Shown: positions 32,214 to 39,990, numbered from the stretch's first letter. The stretch: 56,081 bases of DNA from Oscillospiraceae bacterium (GCA_017519005.1 JAFWTG010000134.1:1-56081), one strand, 5' to 3'. The notes: generated by a model not told the origin, from the letters alone. Translations and numbers: made by a program.

Positions 32214-33590
32214 CTATCCGCCGCGCCAGTGGGCAACCAGCCGGACGGGCTCATAGCTGCCCCAGTCGTAGCCGACAAAGCTGCCGTCGGCATCGTACTC
32301 CGGCTTGACGAAGGAGAAGTAGCAGACGAGATAGTCCACGCGCTTTCCGTTCTCGTCGTACCAGCCGTCAAACTCCAGGCCCTCCCGCTCCGGAACCGGG
32401 AAATTACAGAGATAGAGATAGCCTTCGGAGTACAGGGGCGACTCCATGCCGTAGGCGGTGACCTTGCCGGTTCCGTCGTCCAGAAGAATCAGTTCCTCCT
32501 CCGGTTCCTGCACGATCCAGACGGCGTGGACGTTGACGTAGCGCACCCCGTCCTCGGCGGGCGGAACCCGCTCCACGTCCTCCCTGGTCAGCGGCCCGTA
32601 GATCCGGAAGACGAAGTTGTCCTCCCGGTTCAGGGCTTCCGGAGGCGGATCGCCGCCGTACTCGGAGAAGACGTCCGTTCCGGCGCTGAGGTCCATTGGA
32701 TTGTTGACGTGGACCACCCAGCCGGCGAAGTCGAAGCCGTCCGGGGTATAGGCGGAGGGCAGCTCGTAGCCTGTAAACTCGGACTCCGGCATCGTGACCA
32801 GGTCCAGGATCGTGACGTAGGCTTCGGTCTGCACCGCGCTGGGGAAGGTGATATCCGGCGTGTCGTTGTAGACCGTGATGGTGAGCTTGCCGTCGCCCAG
32901 GGGCCAGGTCTCGTAGGGCAGAATTTGCTCCACCGGGTCCACGGGGTTGGTCTCGATCTCCCAGCGTTCGCCGGTGCTCTGATCCTCCAGGATCAGATAG
33001 AGCCTGAGCTGCGCGCCCTCCGGAATGGAGGCCGCTGCGGAGCCGCCCTCGTAGCGCACGGCGTAGCCTTGCTCGCCGTCGCCCTCGACGGGCAGCAACC
33101 AGGGCTCGTCCAGCAGGGACAGGCCCGTCGTCTCTCCTTCCCAGGCAACCCGCTGGCCCATGGCGGCCACGCGGAAATCATAATCCCGATCCTCACCGTC
33201 GGGCGGGACGAAGCGGAAGACGGCCTCCACGTCGCCGCCGGGGAAGGCCTCCAGCGTGCCGGAGAGCTCGGGGTCCGCCGGGATCGGGGTTGGCTCCGTC
33301 TCCGTCGTTGCCGCCGCGGTCTCGGTCTGCAGCGTTTCCGTCGTCTCGGGCGGGGCCGGCTCAGGCGGCTGCGGTGGCAGCGTGACGCCCCGGAAGCAGA
33401 GGAAGCCCGAGAGCAGAAGGACCGGGATGGACAGCAGCCGCCGCAGGCGGCGCTTTTTTTCGGCCGGTTCCGGGGGAGGACCGCTCCCCTGCCCGAACTC
33501 CGGCGGCAGGGCCGCCAGCTCCAGCTCCGGCCGGTGGTTCGGCTCGGGCGGCGGCGAGCTCAGCTCCGGAGGAAGCTTATATTGATCCAT
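32214..33590 (-). CDS. Membrane-anchored protein with Pro-rich ends and a C-terminal InlB-type repeat
   Basis: A 458-residue protein I cannot name. A Pro/Glu-rich cytoplasmic start (~48 residues) leads to a basic patch KKRRLRR and one membrane helix (~53-68), then a Pro/Thr/Glu-rich stalk (~70-105) and a large outer part. Near the end, LEFDGWYDENGKRV and VRLVAHW match an InlB B-repeat/Flg_new-like beta module; FDFAGWVVHVN may be another. It is probably displayed at the cell surface. GGGAGG lies upstream of the ATG, and it follows the mscS gene by 24 bases on the same strand, so the pair may be co-transcribed. Confidence 0.72.
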   Translation of the reverse strand: MDQYKLPPELSSPPPEPNHRPELELAALPPEFGQGSGPPPEPAEKKRRLRRLLSIPVLLLSGFLCFRGVTLPPQPPEPAPPETTETLQTETAAATTETEPTPIPADPELSGTLEAFPGGDVEAVFRFVPPDGEDRDYDFRVAAMGQRVAWEGETTGLSLLDEPWLLPVEGDGEQGYAVRYEGGSAAASIPEGAQLRLYLILEDQSTGERWEIETNPVDPVEQILPYETWPLGDGKLTITVYNDTPDITFPSAVQTEAYVTILDLVTMPESEFTGYELPSAYTPDGFDFAGWVVHVNNPMDLSAGTDVFSEYGGDPPPEALNREDNFVFRIYGPLTREDVERVPPAEDGVRYVNVHAVWIVQEPEEELILLDDGTGKVTAYGMESPLYSEGYLYLCNFPVPEREGLEFDGWYDENGKRVDYLVCYFSFVKPEYDADGSFVGYDWGSYEPVRLVAHWRGG

Positions 33591-33614
33591 GACAAAACCT
33601 CCCGGATGGGCCGC

Positions 33615-34502
33615 TTATTTACTGTGGACGTCCACCTGGGGGAAGGGGCATTCCACACCCAGGCCGCGGAAGCCCACAAAGAGATCGTGGTTCAGAATGC
33701 GGGCACCGGAATAGATGTCCGACTCCCCCACCTCCGCAACGAAGCGCAGGTCCACGGAGCTGCTGCTCAGGGCCTGAACGCCCAGATAGACCGGCGCGGA
33801 TTTGAACACCGCGGTATGCTTTTGGTAAATCTCCTCCAGCAGCGCCGGAATCTTCTCTTCCAGCTTTTCCAGGTCCGTCTCGTAGGGAATGGAGAAATCC
33901 ACCGCCGCCTTGGAGCTGTTGTCGGAGCGGTTGAGGATATTCTTCATATCGGAGTTGTTGATGATCTTTACGTTGCCGCCGGTGTCGGTGAGGCTGGTGG
34001 TGCGGATGCCGATCTCCGAGACGGTGCCGCGGAAGCCGCCGACCTCGATGATGTCGCCCACGTTATACTGGTTGTCCATCAGGATGAAGAAGCCGGTGAC
34101 CACGTCGGTAATCAGACTCTCGGCGCCGAAGCCGATGATCAGGGCGATGATTCCGAGACCGGCGAGGATGGTGGGCATATCCACCTTCAGCAGAGAGAGC
34201 ACCGCAATGACGATGACGATGATGCCCACGTAGCGGACCAGGTTGGCCGTCAGGGTCAGCACCGTGCGGACCCTGTGATTCTCCGTCTTGACAAAGCTCA
34301 GAAGCAACAGGATCAGATATTGGAGGGCCAGGACCCCGAAGATCGCCAGACAGATGCGCCCCAGACCTGCCCAGCCAACGGCCTCCCAGGATTTGGACAG
34401 GCTTTCCTTGATGCTGAAGCCGTTCCCCCTTGTGAGCAGGTAGAACAGGACGGCCAGCACTGCAAAGACCAGCAGCTTTACGATATGCTTTTTTTGTTTC
34501 AT
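33615..34502 (-). CDS. mscS: MscS family mechanosensitive channel
   Basis: A 295-residue small-conductance mechanosensitive channel. Three or four helices: ~10-25, ~48-70, ~88-105 and the pore-lining TM3 with the Gly/Ala-rich pattern AGLGIIALIIGFGAESLITDVVTGFFILMDNQ. The beta domain follows with VGDIIEVGGFRGTVSEIGIRTT and NVKIINNSDM, family hallmarks. It releases solutes when membrane tension rises on osmotic downshock. It has its own promoter (34534-34562) and a good ribosome site. Confidence 0.93.
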   Translation of the reverse strand: MKQKKHIVKLLVFAVLAVLFYLLTRGNGFSIKESLSKSWEAVGWAGLGRICLAIFGVLALQYLILLLLSFVKTENHRVRTVLTLTANLVRYVGIIVIVIAVLSLLKVDMPTILAGLGIIALIIGFGAESLITDVVTGFFILMDNQYNVGDIIEVGGFRGTVSEIGIRTTSLTDTGGNVKIINNSDMKNILNRSDNSSKAAVDFSIPYETDLEKLEEKIPALLEEIYQKHTAVFKSAPVYLGVQALSSSSVDLRFVAEVGESDIYSGARILNHDLFVGFRGLGVECPFPQVDVHSK

Positions 34503-34533
34503 GGGATCGCTTCCTTTCTTGTTTTATGCTTCC

Positions 34534-34562
34534 AATATACACGAAACAGTATTTTATTGCAA
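34534..34562 (-). promoter_or_regulatory. Promoter of mscS
   Basis: Minus strand: TTGCAA (34562-34557), 17-base spacer, TATATT (34539-34534). Confidence 0.65.
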
Positions 34563-34573
34563 GCCCCCGGCAC

Positions 34574-34614
34574 GAAAAAGACGGAATTTTTCCGTTTTGG
34601 GGAACATTCCGTCT
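34574..34614 (-). terminator. Intrinsic terminator of the bioY-HAD operon
   Basis: AGACGGAA (34579-34586) pairs with TTCCGTCT (34607-34614); the minus-strand product ends in TTTTTC. Confidence 0.75.
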
Positions 34615-34622
34615 GTTTCTGT

Positions 34623-35357
34623 TTAATTCAGCAGGAGCCGCCGCAGCCGCCGCAGATCCATCCGGGGCAGAAAGCCCTCGACGCCGGGCGGGGGCGGGAC
34701 GTCCTTCGGCGAGAGGGCGGAGCGGATCAGAATCGCATCCATCCCGACAGCCATGGCGCCGGCGGCGTCGCAGACCGGGTCGTTGCCGATCATCACGCAG
34801 TCCCCGGGGTCCAGCTCCAGGTCTCGCAGCGGCGCGTTGAAAAAGCGCGGGTCCGGCTTCTGAAAGCCGATCTCGGAGGAGATATAGATATGGTCGAAGC
34901 GTTCCGACAGCCCCAGCCGGGCCAGCTCCGGGCGGGTGAAGCAGCTCTGGGCGTTGGAGAGCAGGATTACGGTCCGGCCCGCGGCGCGGAGGGCGTCCAG
35001 CAGCTCCCCTGCCCCGGCATAAGCCCGCAGATGGGTCGTGGAGCGGCGGCGGAAATACCGGGCCGTCTCGGCACAGAGGGCTTCGTCCGGAGCGAAGCCC
35101 CGGGCCTCATAGAGCGCCCGGAAAACCCGCGTCAGATCGATCTCCACCGCCGCGCCGGGCGTCTCCCGGCGGAGGCGCTCCGTCTCGGCGGCACAGAGTG
35201 CCAGGTACTCCCGCCGCAGGCGCAACGCGTAGCAGGCGGCCCCATGCTCCGTATACCAGGCCGCGACAGCCCGCCAGAAGCCCGGCCTTGATTCGTCGGT
35301 ATGGATATCCGCAAGGGTGCCGTAGAGGTCGAATAAGATCGCTCTGTAAGCTTTCAT
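34623..35357 (-). CDS. HAD family hydrolase (phosphatase)
   Basis: A 244-residue haloacid dehalogenase-type hydrolase. Motif I is FDLYGTLAD (nucleophile Asp near residue 10), motif II VILLSNAQ, motif III QKPDPRFF with the Lys, and motif IV MIGNDPVCDAAGA with the acidic pair. The helical cap lies between motifs I and II. These enzymes dephosphorylate small metabolites; the substrate is unknown. The start overlaps the bioY stop by 4 bases (ATGA), so it is translationally coupled and presumably under the same biotin control. Confidence 0.88.
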   Translation of the reverse strand: MKAYRAILFDLYGTLADIHTDESRPGFWRAVAAWYTEHGAACYALRLRREYLALCAAETERLRRETPGAAVEIDLTRVFRALYEARGFAPDEALCAETARYFRRRSTTHLRAYAGAGELLDALRAAGRTVILLSNAQSCFTRPELARLGLSERFDHIYISSEIGFQKPDPRFFNAPLRDLELDPGDCVMIGNDPVCDAAGAMAVGMDAILIRSALSPKDVPPPPGVEGFLPRMDLRRLRRLLLN

Positions 35358-35914
35358 CTCTGTTCCGCTCCGTTTAATTTTTTCAGGACCTTTCGCAGGG
35401 TCACGCCCAGGACGGCGGCAGCCAGGGCCTTGATCAGGTCAAAGCCCACGAAGGGCACGACGCAGACGCCCAGAGCCTCCACGAAGCCGCGACCCGTCAC
35501 CATGCAAAACTGGACCGTGCCGCAGAGATAGCAGAGGGCCGTGGCCAGGACGCAGCCGCCGAAGGCCAGCGCGTAAGCCGCCCACTGCTTCGGCGTCGGT
35601 ACGGCGCACAGCGCGCGGATCACCGGCACCATCAGCAGATAGGACCAGACGTAGCCGCCCGTGGGCCCCGGAAGGGTCGTAAGTCCCGTGTTGCCCCCGG
35701 AGAAGAGGGGTAAAAAGAGACCCAACAGCAGATAGACCAGCACTGAGAGCTGCGCCGTGGGCCAATCCAGGGTCACAGCGCAGAGCATGACCCCGAAAAT
35801 TTGCATGGCAAAGGGTACCGGCCCTGCCAGCGGAATCACAATGACGGAACAGATGCAGAGGAGGGCGGCAAAGATCGCGCAGAGGATCAGCCGCCGAAGC
35901 TTGCTGTGAGACAT
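35354..35914 (-). CDS. bioY: Biotin transporter substrate-binding subunit BioY
   Basis: A ~186-residue membrane protein with about six helices, the S component of an ECF-type biotin importer. Family features: helix one LILCAIFAALLCICSVI with the AAL pattern, the PVPFAMQIFGVML segment (a biotin-site hallmark) and PGPTGGYVWSYLL. The ATG at 35914 is preferred to the TTG at 35926, which touches the AAGGA site. No EcfA/EcfT genes are nearby, so a shared energising module is likely. A BirA-type operator overlaps its promoter. Confidence 0.92.
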   Translation of the reverse strand: MSHSKLRRLILCAIFAALLCICSVIVIPLAGPVPFAMQIFGVMLCAVTLDWPTAQLSVLVYLLLGLFLPLFSGGNTGLTTLPGPTGGYVWSYLLMVPVIRALCAVPTPKQWAAYALAFGGCVLATALCYLCGTVQFCMVTGRGFVEALGVCVVPFVGFDLIKALAAAVLGVTLRKVLKKLNGAEQR

Positions 35915-35949
35915 GATTGATTTCAATCCTTTCCTGCCTGGATATCCTT

Positions 35950-36010
35950 ATCATAGCGCCGCGCCCTCCAATTGTCAACCATATTTTTCAACAATCGGTT
36001 GACAATTGGA
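35950..36010 (-). promoter_or_regulatory. bioY promoter overlapped by a BirA-type operator
   Basis: Promoter on the minus strand: TTGACA (35978-35973), 17-base spacer, TATGAT (35955-35950). Perfect 14-base inverted arms, TCCAATTGTCAACC (35967-35980) and its complement (35997-36010), are separated by 16 bases. The core TTGTCAACC-N16-GGTTGACAA matches the known BirA site pattern TTGTNAACC-N14-16-GGTTNACAA. Excess biotin should switch bioY off. Confidence 0.88.
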
Positions 36011-36037
36011 GCATGATGGAAAAAGCGCAGGTCGTTC

Positions 36038-36066
36038 TTGACATTCGAACATTTGTTTGATATTAT
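36038..36066 (+). promoter_or_regulatory. Promoter with a LexA (SOS)-type box
   Basis: TTGACA (36038-36043), 17-base spacer, TATTAT (36061-36066). The spacer contains CGAACATTTGTTTG (36046-36059), one base from the Gram-positive LexA palindrome CGAAC-N4-GTTCG. LexA bound here would block the promoter, so the small gene downstream should be induced by DNA damage. Confidence 0.72.
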
Positions 36067-36086
36067 TGGATCAGGGGGGTGAACGC

Positions 36087-36380
36087 ATGGAATACAGCAC
36101 CAACGTGGATATGATCTCCGTCTGCAACGCCGACGGGAGCCTGCTGCCGCTGCGCTTTCGCTTTGAGGACCGGGACCACTGCGTCCGCCGGGTCCAGGTG
36201 CTGGAGGTCCTCGCCTGCCGCGAGATCAAATATGTGACCGTGGAGGCCTATGAGTACGTCTGCAGAACCCGGACGGAGGACCGGGAGGATCTGATGCAGG
36301 TCCGATACGCGGTCCGCTCCCATCGCTGGAGCCTCTTTCAGGGGGAACGGCGCTGCCCCGGCCCGGCGAGAACAAGCTGA
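36087..36380 (+). CDS. Small protein of unknown function, probably SOS-regulated
   Basis: A 97-residue soluble protein with no membrane segment. It is predicted to be mostly beta: VDMISVCNADGSLLPLRFRFEDRDH, VQVLEVLACREI, then a basic end ...VRYAVRSHRWSLFQG. The layout, a short strand-rich domain with a final RWxL, recalls small proteins (DUF6504-like) encoded with SOS polymerases in other bacteria; that likeness is inferred by eye. AGGGGGGTG lies 5 bases before the ATG, and the promoter holds a LexA-type box. No DNA polymerase or other SOS gene is adjacent. Confidence 0.7.
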   Translation: MEYSTNVDMISVCNADGSLLPLRFRFEDRDHCVRRVQVLEVLACREIKYVTVEAYEYVCRTRTEDREDLMQVRYAVRSHRWSLFQGERRCPGPARTS

Positions 36381-36423
36381 AGGGCAGAGCTGCGGCTTTC
36401 CCCCGCAGGCCGCCAATTGAAGC

Positions 36424-36497
36424 TTGACTCCGCCGTACGGTTTGGTTTATAATCAAGGCAAGTGAAGGCGCCGGGGTGAACGGCGCGAAACCGGCGC
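36424..36497 (+). promoter_or_regulatory. Promoter and structured leader of the next small gene
   Basis: TTGACT (36424-36429), 18 bases, TATAAT (36448-36453). The leader holds two mutually exclusive hairpins: GCGCC (36468-36472) with GGCGC (36482-36486), or GCGCCGG (36468-36474) with CCGGCGC (36491-36497). Confidence 0.55.
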
Positions 36498-36525
36498 AGA
36501 TCGGAAGGACGGGAGTGTTAGATTC

Positions 36526-36759
36526 GTGAAAAGCATTTTGATTACCGATACCACCCGGGAGGAACGGGAGCGAATCCTGGCGGAATCCATCGGCAATATC
36601 GACGGGCTCTGCGACGGCTGCAGCCCGGGCCTGCTGAGAATGTACGAGGATTATATCGAGGGCCGCAGAGAGCTGCGGGAAATCAACATGGAGTTCCGCG
36701 CCCGGTACAGCTCCGGCGCGGCAGGCCCGGACAGAGGCGGCTGCGGCTGGCTGGAGTGA
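36526..36759 (+). CDS. Small conserved-looking protein of unknown function
   Basis: A 77-residue soluble protein starting with GTG at 36526; GGGAG lies 8-9 bases upstream. The sequence is mostly helical and charged (TREERERILAESIGNIDGLCDGCSPGLLRMYEDYIEGRRELREINMEF), with a CDGC pair and a Gly/Cys-rich end GGCGWLE. I do not recognise a named family. It has its own promoter and a ~70-base structured leader. It is followed 56 bases later by the DUF5655-GNAT gene, which may be co-transcribed. Confidence 0.65.
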   Translation: MKSILITDTTREERERILAESIGNIDGLCDGCSPGLLRMYEDYIEGRRELREINMEFRARYSSGAAGPDRGGCGWLE

Positions 36760-36815
36760 AGGATGGAACGATCGCGGAAGCGTCGTGCGGAACGCTGAAA
36801 GGAAGGAGGCTGCGC

Positions 36816-37688
36816 ATGAACGGCATGAAAACCCTGGATTCGGATACGCTGTTGTTTTTTGACGGACACAGAGACGCGCTGGAGTTGTATCTGGCGCTGG
36901 AGGAATTGCTGTACGGCTCCTTCCCCGCGGTCGGGAAACGGGTGATGAAGACGCAGATCAGCTTTTACAACCGAAACGTCTTCGCCTGCGTTTCCTTTGC
37001 CCGCGTCAAGCGCGGGGCCGAGCTGCCGCAGGGCTGGCTGACCCTGACGCTGAGCCTGCCCGCGCCGCTGGACTCGCCGCGCGTCGCGGTGAAAACGGAG
37101 CCCTATCCCGGCCGCTGGACCCACCATTTTGTCATCAGCCGCCGGGAGGAGCTGGACGCGGAGCTGCTGCGCTGGATCGGGGAGGCCTATGCCTTCGCGG
37201 ACGCGAAGCGGGCGGGCAAACGCCAGAACGAAGCGAGGCCCTCGGAAGTTCAGTACGGCAAACGTCCGGATCTTTCTTCCTGGATGGACCTGGTTCGGGA
37301 AATCCGGGGGAACTTCCCCGGTTTGGAAAGTGAGGAGGCCCTTGCGGAGCACGAAAATACCGTTGTGCGATTCATGTCCCAGAACCGGGCGCTGTGCGTA
37401 AAGGACCGGGAGCAGGTGGTCGGCGTACTTCTGTTTTCGCGGAAGCACAATATGATCTGCTGCATGGCGGTGAAGCCCGGATATCGCAGGCGTGGGATCG
37501 CGTCCATGCTGATGAAGCAGGCCCTGCGCGAGCTTGATCCGAATCGGGACGTCGTCGTCTCGACCTTCCGGGAGGGCGACGAGGCAGGCGTTGCCGCCAG
37601 AGCGTTCTATCGAACGTTCGGATTTACGGAAGGCGAATTGACCGAAGAGTTCGGGTATCCGAATCAGGTATTTACGCTGCACAGATGA
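36816..37688 (+). CDS. DUF5655-GNAT acetyltransferase fusion
   Basis: A ~290-residue two-part protein. Residues ~8-140 match the DUF5655 type (LLFFDGHRDALELYLALEELLYGSF; KTQISFYNRNVFACVSF; WTHHFVISRREELDAELLRWI), a small domain usually found alone and of unknown role. Residues ~165-290 are a GNAT domain with VVGVLLFSRKHNMICCMAVKPGYRRRGIASMLMKQAL; the acetyl-CoA loop is RRRGIA. The ATG at 36816 has GGAAGGAGG 7 bases upstream. It ends before a bidirectional terminator. Confidence 0.78.
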   Translation: MNGMKTLDSDTLLFFDGHRDALELYLALEELLYGSFPAVGKRVMKTQISFYNRNVFACVSFARVKRGAELPQGWLTLTLSLPAPLDSPRVAVKTEPYPGRWTHHFVISRREELDAELLRWIGEAYAFADAKRAGKRQNEARPSEVQYGKRPDLSSWMDLVREIRGNFPGLESEEALAEHENTVVRFMSQNRALCVKDREQVVGVLLFSRKHNMICCMAVKPGYRRRGIASMLMKQALRELDPNRDVVVSTFREGDEAGVAARAFYRTFGFTEGELTEEFGYPNQVFTLHR

Positions 37689-37754
37689 GCCCCGGCTGGG
37701 AGCTATGCGGACAAGCGCACCGGGATGGAGCCGCTCGTCCGCGTTTTGAAAAAT

Positions 37755-37796
37755 GGAAAAGGGGACGGGCTTCCGCAGAGCGCCGTCCTCTTTTCC
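37755..37796. terminator. Bidirectional intrinsic terminator
   Basis: GGAAAAGGGGACGG (37755-37768) pairs with 37783-37796 (one G-T pair), loop of 14 bases, flanked by A and T runs, between convergent genes. Confidence 0.75.
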
Positions 37797-37814
37797 GTTT
37801 GCGGTATGGTTTGC

Positions 37815-38438
37815 TCAGAGCCGCATCCGGCAGAGCATAATCGTCGCGGGACCCGTGAGGGTCAGCACCCCTTCGCCGGTCAGCAGGAGCGTCTCGCCGG
37901 GGACGAGGGAAAAATCGGCGGGCGGCTCCTTCGGCTTCGCCGCGCTGCGCTCAGGATGACAGTCCCGGGCGGCGGGAGCGGATAGCGTGCAAACCAGCAG
38001 CTGCCCGGCGGCACAGTAAAGCAGCATCGTCTCCCCTGCTCCGCCGGAGACCGCGGCGGGGTCCCGCTCCAGCCGCAGGGCCGTCATGGCGCCCTGTGCC
38101 CGGCCCCGGCGGAGCATCAGGTTGAAGTCGATGCAGCGGCCCCTGCTGTGGGTGGCGGAGGCGCCGGAGAAGGCGTGGACCTCGAAGGGCCGCAGGCGCA
38201 GAGGCGCGCCGCCGTCGTGCGTCAGGACGATCTCCCCCTCCAGCGCGGCGATCAGCCGCTCGTAGTCCGGCAGGGGCGTGAAGTCCGAGTCCTCCAGCTC
38301 CACCGAGGCGGAGCTGACCCGCCAGAGGAAGTCCCGGTCGGCATACTTCGCTTCGGGCGGAAAGATGGCAAGCTGGGTGGTCATCCCCCCGGACCATTCC
38401 GACTTTTTGTAATCCTTTGGCGTCAGCTTCCGTATCAT
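37815..38438 (-). CDS. HutD/Ves family cupin protein
   Basis: A ~207-residue double-cupin protein of the HutD/Ves family, linked in some bacteria to histidine use or environmental response; the biochemical role is unsettled. It starts IRKLTPKDYKKSEWSGGMTTQLAIFP, the family's WSGGxTTQL hallmark, and has FLWRVSSASVELEDSDFTPLPDYERLIAALEGEIVLTH. The ATG at 38438 has AAGGAG 6 bases upstream. Residues near 165-180 (RDCHPERSAAKPKEPPAD) come from a dispersed genomic repeat read in frame and do not belong to the family fold. No hut genes are nearby. Confidence 0.82.
   Translation of the reverse strand: MIRKLTPKDYKKSEWSGGMTTQLAIFPPEAKYADRDFLWRVSSASVELEDSDFTPLPDYERLIAALEGEIVLTHDGGAPLRLRPFEVHAFSGASATHSRGRCIDFNLMLRRGRAQGAMTALRLERDPAAVSGGAGETMLLYCAAGQLLVCTLSAPAARDCHPERSAAKPKEPPADFSLVPGETLLLTGEGVLTLTGPATIMLCRMRL
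37924..37963 (-). repeat. Dispersed-type repeat read in frame inside the HutD gene
   Basis: On the minus strand this reads CTGTCATCCTGAGCGCAGCG followed by GCGGCGAAGCCGAAGGA. This TGTCATCCTGAGCG...CGAAGGA unit is a familiar intergenic repeat in many bacterial genomes; here it encodes CHPERSAAKPKEP within the protein. Confidence 0.75.
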
Positions 38439-38458
38439 TCGCTTCTCCTTGCAGGATG

Positions 38459-38525
38459 TTTTCAAATGGCAATTTGAAAACGCCTCAATTATTCATTATT
38501 CATTATTCATTTTTCATTCTTCAAT
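38459..38525. repeat. Palindrome and ATTATTC tandem repeat between the HutD and aminopeptidase genes
   Basis: TTTTCAAAT (38459-38467) and ATTTGAAAA (38472-38480) form a palindrome. Then ATTATTC/ATTATTCATT units repeat from about 38488 to 38515 in otherwise GC-rich DNA. No gene is visible. Confidence 0.65.
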
Positions 38526-39863
38526 TTATTCGGCCCGGAACCCGCCCATGCCGTCGGCGGCGAAATGGGTGCTGTAGAAGGCCGCGCTGGCCTCCTCCAG
38601 GTAGCCCAGGTCCTTGACGCCGGCGGTCTCGTAGGAGGAGTGCATGGCCAGCTGGGGCAGGCCCAGATCCACGGTGTTCATGGAGACGTGGGCCATGGCA
38701 ATATTGCCCAGGGTGGAGCCGCCCATCTCGTCGGAGCGGTTGGCGAAGAACTGGACGGGGACCCCGACCTTCTCGCAGACGCCCCGGAACAGAGCCACGG
38801 AGACGGCGTCGGAGGTGTACTTCTGCCCGGCATGGGCCTTGATGACGATGCCCTCGTTCATGTAGGTGCAGTTGACAGCGTCGGTCTTCTCGGGGTGGTT
38901 GGGATGGACCGCGTGGGCGTTGTCGCAGGAGAGCATGAAGCTCCGGGCCACGGCGCAGCGGTAGTCCTCGTCGTCCCAGCCCAGGCCGCCGGCGATCCGG
39001 CGCAGCACGTCCTCCAGCATGGTGGAGTCCGCGCCCTGCTTGGTGCCGGAGCCCACCTCCTCGTTGTCGAAGCAGCACCAGACCTGAACGGTCTTTTCGT
39101 GCCTGCCGTGCAGGAAACCCCGGAGGGTGCCCCAGGCGCACTCCAGATCGTCCAGGCGGCCCGCGGAGACGTACTCGTTTTCGGCGCCCCAGACGGTAGG
39201 GGCCATGCGGTTATACAGATAGAGGTCGGAGCCCAGCACGTCCTCCACTGCCACGCCCAGCTCTCCGGCGACCATGGCCTTGAAGGTGCCCTTTTCCAGC
39301 TTGCCGCTGCCGAAGAGGGGCAGCATGTCGATCTGCTTGTTGAAGCTGAAGCCGTCGTTGACCTTGCGGTTCATGTGGATGGCCAGATTGGGAATCAGGA
39401 CCAGGTCCCGGTTGAAGTCCAGCAGACGGGTCTCATAGCGCTCCCCCGCCTCGGTCTTGGTCCGTACCAGGACGCGGCCGGCCACGCCCAGAGGACGGTC
39501 CAGCCAGGTGGAGCAGATCATGCCGCCGTAGCCCTCGGTGTTGAGCTGTACGTACTTCTCCCGGACCCGGAGCTCCGCGTTCTCCTTGATCTTGAAGCAG
39601 GGAGAGTCGGAATGGGAGGCGGTCAGCGTGAAGGCGGGCTCGGAGAGCTCCGTGCCGACGCGGAAGGCCAGGATGCTGGAGCCGTTGCGGGTGGTGAAGT
39701 ATTCGCCGCCGGGCTTGAGCTCCCAGCGTCTGCTCTCGGGCAGCTCGGTGAAGCCGGCGCCCAGCAGCATCTGCCGCAGATTCTCCACGGCGTGGAAGGC
39801 CGAGGGGCTGTTCTTCAGAAATTCCATAAGGCCCTGTACGGGTGTGAGTTCGGTTTGAGACAT
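38526..39863 (-). CDS. apeB: M18 family aminopeptidase
   Basis: A 445-residue zinc aminopeptidase of family M18 (aspartyl aminopeptidase type), normal length, cytoplasmic. Visible metal and catalytic features: LTASHSDSPCFKIK (first His-Asp), CCFDNEEVGSGTKQGADS (Glu-Glu pair and nearby ligand), MLSCDNAHAVHPNHPEKTD (Asp ligand) and AMHSSYETAGVKDL (His). It releases N-terminal acidic or neutral residues from peptides. AGGAGGAG lies upstream of the ATG, and a good promoter is at 39895-39923. Confidence 0.93.
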   Translation of the reverse strand: MSQTELTPVQGLMEFLKNSPSAFHAVENLRQMLLGAGFTELPESRRWELKPGGEYFTTRNGSSILAFRVGTELSEPAFTLTASHSDSPCFKIKENAELRVREKYVQLNTEGYGGMICSTWLDRPLGVAGRVLVRTKTEAGERYETRLLDFNRDLVLIPNLAIHMNRKVNDGFSFNKQIDMLPLFGSGKLEKGTFKAMVAGELGVAVEDVLGSDLYLYNRMAPTVWGAENEYVSAGRLDDLECAWGTLRGFLHGRHEKTVQVWCCFDNEEVGSGTKQGADSTMLEDVLRRIAGGLGWDDEDYRCAVARSFMLSCDNAHAVHPNHPEKTDAVNCTYMNEGIVIKAHAGQKYTSDAVSVALFRGVCEKVGVPVQFFANRSDEMGGSTLGNIAMAHVSMNTVDLGLPQLAMHSSYETAGVKDLGYLEEASAAFYSTHFAADGMGGFRAE

Positions 39864-39894
39864 GGGGACTCCTCCTTATTTTTTTGCTGTGTCT

Positions 39895-39923
39895 ATTATA
39901 CCGCATTTGAAATGGAAATGCAA
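39895..39923 (-). promoter_or_regulatory. Promoter of the M18 aminopeptidase gene
   Basis: Minus strand: TTGCAT (39923-39918), 17-base spacer, TATAAT (39900-39895). Confidence 0.78.
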
Positions 39924-39990
39924 GGGGCCGGAGGGTCCCTTGCATAATAATCTTGAATATATGCTTGAAGCGCAAAGGCTTCCGCCGTTT

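Noticed and set aside
31431-35291. 1286-codon open frame on the plus strand
   Set aside because: It covers the ClpP-like, surface protein, MscS and HAD genes in antisense and has low-complexity composition with no domain.
36460-36525. Known riboswitch in the leader
   Set aside because: I could not match the conserved cores of cobalamin, THF, fluoride or other common classes; only hairpins are visible.
38486-38525. CRISPR array
   Set aside because: The ATTATTC units are 7-10 bases long with no spacers, so they are a simple tandem repeat.
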